A stretch of DNA of 5,305 nucleotides from assembly GCA_039029935.1 (NCBI GenBank), contig JBCCFC010000983.1, forward strand, positions 1 to 5,305. The letters are read 5' to 3'. This stretch comes from G039029935 sp039029935 (GTDB taxonomy: Bacteria; Chloroflexota; Anaerolineae; Caldilineales; Caldilineaceae). Each line of letters begins with the position of its first letter. The first letter of the stretch is position 1. The notes beneath the pieces are model-generated. The model was not told the origin of the DNA, searched no databases, and worked only from the letters and a program-made list of their open reading frames with translations. A program made the translations under genes and the position numbers. Shown one piece after another: positions 1-4,870 of the stretch.

Positions 1-33
1 AGAAACCGATTTTTTGACAAAAAATCGGTTTCT
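1..33. terminator. Perfect 15-bp inverted repeat, probable terminator hairpin
   Basis: The arms AGAAACCGATTTTTT (1-15) and AAAAAATCGGTTTCT (19-33) are perfectly complementary around a 3-nt loop, GAC. The hairpin lies 52 bp past the stop codon of the minus-strand lipoprotein gene, so it could end that transcript, and possibly a converging one from outside the window. The A/T-rich inner stem supplies U-runs inside the hairpin, but no separate U-tract follows on either strand, so it is not a textbook intrinsic terminator. The repeat begins at the first base of the window and may extend further left. Confidence 0.55.
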
Positions 34-84
34 GAACCACCAAACCTCTTAATACCCCTACAAATTACCTAGAGTACCATGAGC

Positions 85-978
85 CTATTCAGCAACAGCA
101 ACAAACTCAATCTCCAACAATACCTCGTCTTCAACACTCGCAACGACAGGTACACTTGGGATACGTAGTTTATAATCCTTATAGAGGACGGTTGTGCTAC
201 CTGTACCACTAATCGTCCCATCATCATTGGCGGTCACACTCATGGCGAAGGTTTCGGAGCGGGTGACATCCACAACGGTCAAATCACCAACGACATTGAA
301 TTCAACGGTCTCACCAGCCGCAGCCGATGCGGGCAAGCCTTCGATAGCTGTTGGCACAAAGGTGATGTACTGATAGGCGTCATCGCTTGCGCGCAAGATA
401 CGACGTTGGATTGCCCCATTGCGACGATCACTGTCCGTCTTGAAATCACGGGCGTTGATACGGATTTCACTGATGCTGGTCTGTGACAAATCGGCCATAT
501 CAATCGTGACCGAGCCTTCAACCATTGAGGTAACACCCTCTACACGCTTATCTGCCCCAAGCAGTACTTCATCAATATAGAATCGTGCCTGAGACTGACC
601 CTGGTCAATGACATAGGTGCTGGCAACGCTTTCAGTCACAGCCTCACCTGCGTCGCCTTCTGCACTTTCACTGGCAGGTGCATCCGCTGCAGCAACTGCC
701 TCGGCAGGTGCTTCTGCCTCAGCATCAGCGGTTTCTTCATCTGTAGCTTCTTCATCTGTAGCTTCTTCATCTGTAGCTTCTTCATCTGTAGCTTCCGCCA
801 ATTCCTCATCCGACGATTCCGGATCATCGGCTGAATCGGCTGGCTCCGGTGCGGGTGCAGCTTCCTCAGATTGCGCAGGCTCTTGTGGTGCTACTGGTGC
901 AGCAGGCATTTGGCAAGCGGCAAGGACCAATGAGAACAATACAACAAGTATTACGATTAAACGTGTAGATGGCTTCAT
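85..978 (-). CDS. YceI-domain lipoprotein with acidic tandem-repeat linker
   Basis: This 297-residue exported lipoprotein starts with a signal peptide (MKPSTR, then a hydrophobic stretch at about residues 7-20) and a lipobox L19-A20-A21-C22, so Cys22 should be lipidated and anchor the protein on the outer face of a membrane. Residues 23-118 are an Ala/Glu/Asp/Pro-rich disordered linker with four exact copies of ATDEE (63-82). Residues 120-296 match the YceI fold: TYVIDQGQSQARFYIDEVLL at the start, then the SEIRINARDFKTDSDRRN and FNVVGDLTVVDVTRSETF segments, and PSVPVVASVEDEVLLEIEF at the end. YceI proteins are lipocalin-like beta barrels that bind isoprenoid-type lipids in their pocket. The ligand here is unknown. 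The start is set by AAGGAG 7 nt upstream of the ATG. The gene stands alone, divergent from the SDR gene. Family assignment is firm; function is not. Confidence 0.9.
   Translation of the reverse strand: MKPSTRLIVILVVLFSLVLAACQMPAAPVAPQEPAQSEEAAPAPEPADSADDPESSDEELAEATDEEATDEEATDEEATDEETADAEAEAPAEAVAAADAPASESAEGDAGEAVTESVASTYVIDQGQSQARFYIDEVLLGADKRVEGVTSMVEGSVTIDMADLSQTSISEIRINARDFKTDSDRRNGAIQRRILRASDDAYQYITFVPTAIEGLPASAAAGETVEFNVVGDLTVVDVTRSETFAMSVTANDDGTISGTGSTTVLYKDYKLRIPSVPVVASVEDEVLLEIEFVAVAE
733..792 (-). repeat. Four perfect 15-bp tandem repeats encoding ATDEE
   Basis: The 15-bp unit TTCTTCATCTGTAGC (plus strand) occurs four times with no mismatch at 733-747, 748-762, 763-777 and 778-792. 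On the coding strand each unit reads A-T-D-E-E, so copy-number change keeps the reading frame and only alters linker length between the lipid anchor and the YceI domain. Identity at the DNA level, including synonymous positions, points to recent duplication by slippage. Confidence 0.95.
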
Positions 979-1195
979 CTATCCACTCCTTATTAACTAA
1001 TTTTTGATTGAATAAACATGGTTCATGCTTGTTAAAGTTGTAGCAAATTTTCGTTGTTTTGTGCCGTAGGCGTGAATACTAAAATTGTATATTATCTATA
1101 TTCGCCATTCCTGTGTATTATACACGCAAGGAACGATACTCGAAGAAGTATTGCTCCCATAGGATTGATTTATGGCGTGTGTTGGAACCAAGGAT
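979..1195. other. Divergent intergenic region between the lipoprotein and SDR genes
   Basis: This A/T-rich region must hold the promoters of both outward-facing genes. The clearest candidate is TATTAT at 1116-1121, a 5/6 match to a -10 box facing the SDR gene, but no good -35 lies at the right distance. It sits inside the short palindrome GTGTAT-T-ATACAC (1113-1125), which could be an operator. A second small dyad, ATACT...AGTAT, lies at about 1136-1150. I could not choose a convincing promoter for the lipoprotein gene. No gene is seen here. Confidence 0.35.
986..991 (-). promoter_or_regulatory. Ribosome binding site of the YceI lipoprotein gene
   Basis: AAGGAG on the minus strand lies 7 nt before the ATG at 976-978. 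It fixes the start directly ahead of the signal peptide. Confidence 0.85.
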
Positions 1196-1200
1196 AAGGA
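1196..1200 (+). promoter_or_regulatory. Ribosome binding site that decides the SDR start
   Basis: AAGGA ends 7 nt before the ATG at 1208-1210, the same spacing as in the lipoprotein, HdeD and sigma genes. An ATG at 1172 in the same frame has only a weak AGGA ahead of it and would add the polar tail MACVGTKDKEKR, which is not part of the SDR fold. Confidence 0.7.
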
Positions 1201-1207
1201 AAAACGA

Positions 1208-2041
1208 ATGAAGCGTAACAGGACAGGTCGATTGCAGGATAAAGTAGCAATTATCACAGGCGCGGCCTCTGGTATTGGCTGGGCAACGGTCGAGCGATTT
1301 CTTTCAGAAGGGGCAGCCGTCGTTGCGAGTGATATCAATGAAGAGGGCTTGCATATTTTAGCCGACAAATTGCAGGTATATGGTGATGAGTTGACAGCCT
1401 CGTTTGCCATTGTCACAGGTGATGTTAGTCAACGGACAGACACAGAAACGATTGTTGACCATGCCGTGAGACGGTTTGGACAACTTGATATTTTGGTGAA
1501 CTCAGCCGGGATCACCAGCCGTACATTGCCACCAGAAGCGGACTTTGAAGCGCAGTGGGATGCAGTGATGGCGGTGAATGCCAAGGGTACAATGCTGATG
1601 TCGTATGCAGCGGTTGAAGCCATGCGCAAAAAAGAGGTGGGTGAAAGTGAGGCGAAGCGGCGAAATCGAGGGTCGATTATCAATTTGGCCTCAATCATGG
1701 GCGTTGCGGGCTATCCAACCCATCTTCCATTTACAGAGTACATCAATGCCTATCCGCACAGTAAAGGGGCTGTTGTGCAGATTATGCGCGATATGGGTGT
1801 ACGGCTTGCCAAGGAGGGCATTCGCATCAATGCAGTTTGTCCCGGCTTTGTCTACACTGCGTTGACCGACAACATCACCCAAAACCCAGAGATTCATGCA
1901 ACGTTGAAAGAGCTGCACCCTGTGGGACGCATGGGTGAACCAGAGGAAATCGCCAATGTGATTGCCTTCTTGGCATCAGATGAGGCGTCGTTTGTAGCAG
2001 CGGCGACGTGGCTTGTGGATGGCGGGTATACGGCGATGTAG
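1208..2041 (+). CDS. Classical SDR-family NAD(P)-dependent oxidoreductase
   Basis: This is a cytosolic Rossmann-fold dehydrogenase of 277 residues from the preferred ATG at 1208, or 289 from 1172. Numbered from the longer form, it has the cofactor loop TGAASGIG (29-36), D54 at the end of strand beta-2, which favours NAD(H) over NADP(H), D84 near the adenine, NSAG (110-113), N136, S174, and the catalytic pair Y194 and K198 in AYPHSK, followed by CPG (223-225) and a C-terminal VDGGYTAM. All parts of the Asn-Ser-Tyr-Lys tetrad are present, so it should be active. Two insertions stand out: a charged stretch at about 152-166 before the serine strand, and a 20-residue Ser-to-Tyr spacing where 13 is usual. 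It resembles FabG or glucose-1-dehydrogenase-type SDRs, but the substrate cannot be read from the sequence. It is monocistronic and converges with the HdeD-like gene. Confidence 0.92.
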   Translation: MKRNRTGRLQDKVAIITGAASGIGWATVERFLSEGAAVVASDINEEGLHILADKLQVYGDELTASFAIVTGDVSQRTDTETIVDHAVRRFGQLDILVNSAGITSRTLPPEADFEAQWDAVMAVNAKGTMLMSYAAVEAMRKKEVGESEAKRRNRGSIINLASIMGVAGYPTHLPFTEYINAYPHSKGAVVQIMRDMGVRLAKEGIRINAVCPGFVYTALTDNITQNPEIHATLKELHPVGRMGEPEEIANVIAFLASDEASFVAAATWLVDGGYTAM

Positions 2042-2148
2042 GTCTGTATTCGGTGGGTCGGTAGGTCTGTATTCGGTGCGTCGGTAGATCAGTATTCGGT
2101 GCGTCGGTAGGTCTGTATTCGGTGCGTCGGTAGGTCTGTATTCGGTGG
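2041..2148 (+). repeat. Tandem array of 23-bp units, 4.7 copies
   Basis: Units run 2041-2063, 2064-2086, 2087-2109, 2110-2132 and a 16-bp partial at 2133-2148. Each reads GGTCTGTATTCGGTG, then a variable G or C, then GTCGGTA. Unit 1 has G at the variable position, units 2-4 have C, and unit 3 begins GATCAG instead of GGTCTG. The array starts on the last base of the SDR stop codon, so it forms the whole 3' untranslated region of that gene. There are no unique spacers between units, so it is not CRISPR. Confidence 0.95.
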
Positions 2149-2194
2149 ACCAGTTAATTACCGACTTACCGACTTACCGACTTACCGACCCACC
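2052..2194. terminator. Potential long hairpin formed between the two arrays
   Basis: GGTGGGTCGGTAGGTC (2052-2067) can pair over all 16 positions with GACTTACCGACCCACC (2179-2194), with one G-U wobble in the plus-strand RNA. The loop would be 111 nt, and other pairing registers are possible because both arms are repetitive. Sitting exactly between two convergent genes, it may act as a bidirectional transcription barrier or RNA 3' end stabiliser. That role is inferred. No U-tract is visible. Confidence 0.4.
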
Positions 2195-2247
2195 GACCCA
2201 CCGACTTACCGACTTACCGACTTACCGACTTACCGATTACCGACTCA
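2161..2247 (-). repeat. Tandem array of 8-bp units, about 11 copies, inverted relative to the 23-bp array
   Basis: On the plus strand the units are CCGACTTA (2161-2184, three copies), CCGACCCA (2185-2200, two), CCGACTTA (2201-2232, four), CCGATTA (7 bp, 2233-2239) and CCGACTCA (2240-2247). Read on the minus strand they are TAAGTCGG and TGGGTCGG, the same core as the GTCGGTA ends of the neighbouring 23-bp array. The array begins 10 bp past the stop of the HdeD-like gene and therefore forms its 3' untranslated region. Confidence 0.95.
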
Positions 2248-2257
2248 CTGATTCTCC

Positions 2258-2830
2258 TTAGAACGTTGTACTCGACCGCGACTGCCAGCCCAGCATAATG
2301 AGCCAAGCACCCAATCCCAACAGCAAAAAGCCGATGATTCTGACCAGCAGAATGCCAATTGACCAAGGGGCAAAAATGAGGACTGCAGCCAAAGATAGGG
2401 TGATCAATCCGCTTGTCATATTGGAACGCCAAGGATACCCCGCAGCGCGCATCCGGTTGGCGGCCATCAGGTCTAATACAGCAGAAATGAGCATTTGCAG
2501 TGCGACCAAATACACAATGGTCGTCCACAATGCGCCAAAGAAAAATGGTACTGTGATGGCGAGTAGCCCCACCAATAGATTGAGTCCACTGCGAGCCAAC
2601 ATCAGGCCACGTTGTGGGGTATACCTTGGTAGACGAATCGCCGTCCATAAGGTAATGAGGCCATTGATGGTCATATAGACACCAATGCCAAAGGCGACTA
2701 GCTGGATAAACCGTGTCGTTTGAAACAATATAAACAGACCGAAAAGGGCCGCGAGTGAGCCACGTATAAACATAGTTCGGGGAGAAAGGGACGTTCCTGT
2801 TAAGTTAATGACAGTTCTTGTGGAAGACAT
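2258..2830 (-). CDS. HdeD-like DUF308 family integral membrane protein
   Basis: This 190-residue protein has six predicted membrane helices at about residues 21-37, 43-64, 78-97, 99-122, 138-156 and 158-181, with a short Ser/Thr-rich N-terminus and a short polar C-terminal tail (GWQSRSSTTF). The arrangement as repeated helix pairs, the glycine-rich GLFILF and GLLAI stretches and the overall length fit the HdeD/DUF308 family (E. coli HdeD is linked to acid resistance). The molecular activity of the family is not established, and no enzymatic motif is seen. AAGGAG lies 7 nt ahead of the ATG. It is divergent from the broken sigma factor gene, which may once have been a regulator nearby, but the sequence does not prove a link. 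It is convergent with the SDR gene. Confidence 0.82.
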   Translation of the reverse strand: MSSTRTVINLTGTSLSPRTMFIRGSLAALFGLFILFQTTRFIQLVAFGIGVYMTINGLITLWTAIRLPRYTPQRGLMLARSGLNLLVGLLAITVPFFFGALWTTIVYLVALQMLISAVLDLMAANRMRAAGYPWRSNMTSGLITLSLAAVLIFAPWSIGILLVRIIGFLLLGLGAWLIMLGWQSRSSTTF

Positions 2831-2837
2831 AGTAACT

Positions 2838-2843
2838 CTCCTT
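2838..2843 (-). promoter_or_regulatory. Ribosome binding site of the HdeD-like gene
   Basis: AAGGAG on the minus strand is 7 nt upstream of the ATG at 2828-2830, a strong and well-spaced site. Confidence 0.85.
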
Positions 2844-2885
2844 ATGGTTTAACGATGTAGACATGTTCATCGAATAAGTAACTTC

Positions 2886-2914
2886 TTGACAAATGAGCAG
2901 CGGAAAGACATGAT
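2886..2914 (+). promoter_or_regulatory. Candidate sigma-70-type promoter for the sigma factor gene
   Basis: A perfect -35 box TTGACA (2886-2891) is followed after 17 bp by CATGAT (2909-2914), a 4/6 match to the -10 box. It would give a leader of about 165 nt before the ATG at 3086. A second TTGACA at 3041-3046 is closer to the gene, but its -10 (TTTAGG at 3064-3069) is poor. The rest of the 2844-3072 region holds no recognisable gene. Confidence 0.35.
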
Positions 2915-3072
2915 TGATGCGCTATCCGCTGTAAATACATACGAATTTTTTTGCACATTGTCGCGCAGAATAGTCAAGGAGCATTATACAACCACAAAGG
3001 TATATCCGACAATGAATCATCCGTGAACCATGCGGTTTTATTGACATACGAGGCTGTAAACGATTTAGGGCC

Positions 3073-3078
3073 AAAGGA
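3073..3078 (+). promoter_or_regulatory. Ribosome binding site of the sigma factor gene
   Basis: AAAGGA lies 7 nt before the ATG at 3086-3088 and selects that start. The frame is open upstream to a TTG at 2951, but those 45 codons have no Shine-Dalgarno sequence and do not look like sigma factor. Confidence 0.75.
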
Positions 3079-3085
3079 AATCAGA

Positions 3086-3430
3086 ATGAAAACAACCGAA
3101 GAGATATGGTTTGACTATCAAAATAAGTTATCAAGCTTCATTCGCAGTCGGGTTGACAACGATGCAGTAGAAGACATTCTGCAAGATGTCTTTGTCAAAG
3201 TGTACACGCGTCTTGACTCTCTGAAAGAGAACGCCAAACTGGAGAGTTGGCTCTATCAGATTACCAGAAATGCCGTCGTTGACTACTATCGTGCAAAGCG
3301 ACCAACCGCCAATTTACCATAGTGGATTGAAGAACCACAATCGGATGAAGGTGAAATGATCAGACGAGAATTATCATTATGTCTTTTGCCAATGATCGAG
3401 CAGTTGCCCAACAAATACCGCATCGCCATC
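3086..3430 (+). pseudogene. SigZ-like ECF sigma factor, broken by a stop codon and truncated by an IS
   Basis: Translation from 3086 gives 78 residues carrying a typical sigma-70 region 2: the core-binding segment around DAVEDILQDVFVKVYTRLD (26-44) and the promoter-melting/-10 segment KLESWLYQITRNAVVDYYRAKRP (51-73). An in-frame TAG at 3320-3322 then stops it. The same frame continues for 36 codons to 3430 as WIEEPQSDEGEMIRRELSLC, then LLPMIEQLPNKYRIAI, which is the start of sigma region 4 in SigZ-type proteins (their CLxPMIExLPxxYRxA motif). The gene is therefore ancestrally continuous through the TAG. The remaining region 4, the helix-turn-helix that reads the -35 box, is missing because the IS begins at 3431. 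With no region 4 it cannot work as a normal sigma factor. The TAG could be one substitution (for example from CAG) or a sequencing error; the IS truncation is independent of it. Confidence 0.88.
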
Positions 3431-3448
3431 CAGGGCTTTCTCATAAAA
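3431..3448 (+). repeat. Left terminal inverted repeat of the IS
   Basis: CAGGGCTTTCTCATAAAA matches the inverted right end at 17 of 18 positions. The transposase stop codon (TGA on the minus strand, 3441-3443) lies inside it. Confidence 0.92.
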
Positions 3449-4637
3449 CATGATACTGGTGAAGAAAGCGAGAGAAAAGGTCAGGGCAATCAGAGAAAGT
3501 CTCAATGGCGGCTTTGAAGTTGGGAATGCCAGCGCGCTGCAAAAGGCGAATGGCAAAGGTACGGATGGAAGCCAAGACTTGAGCGAGATTAGCAACCTTG
3601 GTTTTGACAAGGTCTTCACCAAAGGTGACATCACGAACCCAATTGATGACTTCAACAGTCCAATGCTTACGGATGGCTTGAGCGAGAGATTCGGGGAGAA
3701 AGGATTTGCCACCAACAAGAGAACAATTGGAGATATAGTAGGATAACTCCTGAGAGATTTTGGTTGGATCATTGGTACGGATAGTTTGGCGGACAACAAC
3801 AATCAGGGTACAGAATCCACTATCAGCCCATCGATCAGCGAAAGAAAAGGAATCGAGAGGAAAGAACCAGTACAATCGTTCTTCGTGACGACCATGCGCT
3901 TTGTCAGAGTGAGTGATAATGTCATGTGGGTCATGTGAGGATGCAACCGCGGTCAAACGCTCATGAAGAAGCGGTTGGTTTCGCTTGACTTGAATGATGT
4001 AATGCCCTCCTTTTTGCTCGATTTGAGAGGTGAGTTCTGGCGTCAAATAGAGCGCATCCATGGTACTGTTCTCTTTGTCAAGACCTGTTTGAGCCATCAC
4101 TTCACGAGCCGTGGGGACTTCTGCGTCTTTACAATCATTGATGGGTTCTTGTGCAATGATTTCACCTGTTCTATGGTTGACAGCCGTCAAAATTCGTGCT
4201 TTTTGCTTTCCCTGCTCATCAGGTGTCCCACGTAATGCTTTGCCATCAAAGGCATTCCAGTCCATTTGCTCATCGAAGACACGAACCCCAAAATGGTTGA
4301 ATGTGAGCTCATTCAGTTTTTTTACATCAACCACAGATAGGATTCTAGGTAACTGTGCTCGTGAGACAACTGGTGCGTCTGGCCTTCCTGTTACCCTTCT
4401 TAGCCAGTTGATACGGTTTTTGATATATCGCTGGATGCTTGATGGATAGCTTCGATTCGACAGGATTGCTAGCGTTACACAGCATAATACAAATGCCAAT
4501 TCATGCTTTTTCCCTCGATTATCTCTTGGGTCTGGCAACGTTTCCAATGCTTCGATAAATTTTCGGACTTGCTCTTTTTGGGGGCGTTTCGCTTGGCTTG
4601 CTACTTGTATACTGGTTGACAAAGTTACATTTTTCAT
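3441..4637 (-). CDS. ISAs1-family DDE transposase
   Basis: The enzyme cuts and joins the IS ends. From the preferred ATG at 4635-4637 it has 398 residues. A GTG at 4668-4670 would give 409, but GGAGG sits 5 nt before the ATG. In the longer numbering, residues 34-95 form the N-terminal domain that accompanies this DDE type (FIEALETLPDPRDNRGKKHE...). The RNase H-like core has D142 in FDGKALRG, D205 in MDALY and E340 in HWTVEV, with the family's downstream DVTFGED (346-353) and ANLAQVLASIRTFAIRLL (360-377). All three catalytic acids are present and the frame is uninterrupted, so it may be active. It resembles the E. coli H-repeat-associated proteins. It is the only gene of the element. Confidence 0.93.
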   Translation of the reverse strand: MKNVTLSTSIQVASQAKRPQKEQVRKFIEALETLPDPRDNRGKKHELAFVLCCVTLAILSNRSYPSSIQRYIKNRINWLRRVTGRPDAPVVSRAQLPRILSVVDVKKLNELTFNHFGVRVFDEQMDWNAFDGKALRGTPDEQGKQKARILTAVNHRTGEIIAQEPINDCKDAEVPTAREVMAQTGLDKENSTMDALYLTPELTSQIEQKGGHYIIQVKRNQPLLHERLTAVASSHDPHDIITHSDKAHGRHEERLYWFFPLDSFSFADRWADSGFCTLIVVVRQTIRTNDPTKISQELSYYISNCSLVGGKSFLPESLAQAIRKHWTVEVINWVRDVTFGEDLVKTKVANLAQVLASIRTFAIRLLQRAGIPNFKAAIETFSDCPDLFSRFLHQYHVL

Positions 4638-4642
4638 GCTGG

Positions 4643-4647
4643 CCTCC
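4643..4647 (-). promoter_or_regulatory. Ribosome binding site that decides the transposase start
   Basis: GGAGG on the minus strand is 5 nt ahead of the ATG at 4635-4637. The upstream in-frame GTG (4668-4670) and ATG (4647-4649) have no comparable site. Confidence 0.7.
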
Positions 4648-4814
4648 ATGGATGTTCTACGAATTTGCACTTGATTTGCTAAGGTTCTTAGTCTATCCCA
4701 TAATTTGTCTTTTTGCTATTTGCCAGTAGGCCACAACTTGTTTTTGACTTAATGAATCAATAGAGCAAATTAATTTATTAATGGTTGCTTATAGTACTTT
4801 AGTTATGGCCTCAT

Positions 4815-4832
4815 TTTCATGAGAAAGCCCTG
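4815..4832 (-). repeat. Right terminal inverted repeat of the IS
   Basis: On the minus strand this reads CAGGGCTTTCTCATGAAA, identical to the left end except A to G at position 15. Confidence 0.92.
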
Positions 4833-4870
4833 CTGATTACTGGCCTACTGACCACCGACGTACTAATTCA
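4833..4870. repeat. Degenerate 7-8 bp repeat run beside the IS right end
   Basis: The bases just outside the IS can be cut into CTGATTA, CTGGCCTA, CTGACCA, CCGACGTA and CTAATTCA. All are 7-8 bp, begin C-T/C and end in A, like the CCGACTTA/CCGATTA units of the array at 2161-2247. This is a loose match and may be a decayed member of the same intergenic repeat family. Confidence 0.45.

Larger units (their letters stand above)
3431..4832 (-). mobile_element. ISAs1-family insertion sequence, 1402 bp, both ends present
   Basis: The element is bounded by 18-bp inverted repeats with one mismatch and carries a single ISAs1-type DDE transposase gene on the minus strand. The outermost bases are CAGGG on both ends. 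The length is close to or slightly above what is usual for the family. About 195 bp separate the transposase start from the right end, leaving room for its promoter, whereas the transposase stop codon overlaps the left repeat. The 8 bases outside each end (TCGCCATC on the left, CTGATTAC on the right) do not match, although this family normally makes 8-10 bp target duplications. The left flank is a sigma factor gene and the right flank is unrelated. Confidence 0.88.

Noticed and set aside
617..1000. Plus-strand frame of 127 residues, rich in Ser/Ala/Val
   Set aside because: It is the antisense of the low-complexity linker and signal peptide of the YceI lipoprotein; its composition and SSSVAS repeats are a by-product of the ATDEE repeats.
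2041..2247. CRISPR array
   Set aside because: Units are 23 and 8 bp, directly abutting, with no unique spacers and no cas genes nearby.
2214..2678. Long frames on both strands overlapping the HdeD-like gene
   Set aside because: They lack ribosome binding sites and protein family character, and one runs into the repeat array; the six-helix protein in 2258-2830 explains the region.
2864..2892. Divergent minus-strand promoter TTGTCA with TGAACA for the HdeD-like gene, overlapping the plus-strand TTGACA
   Set aside because: The -10 match is only 2 of 6, too weak to annotate.
2951..3085. TTG start extending the sigma factor by 45 codons
   Set aside because: There is no Shine-Dalgarno sequence and the extension has no sigma factor character; the ATG at 3086 has AAAGGA at good spacing.
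3377..4449. Other frames of 85-141 residues across the IS
   Set aside because: All are shadows of the transposase, which has all catalytic residues and its own ribosome binding site.
4724..4850. 10-bp inverted pair CAGTAGGCCA (4724-4733) and TGGCCTACTG (4841-4850) straddling the IS right end
   Set aside because: It is probably chance; the true IS end is fixed by the 18-bp match to the left end at 4815-4832.
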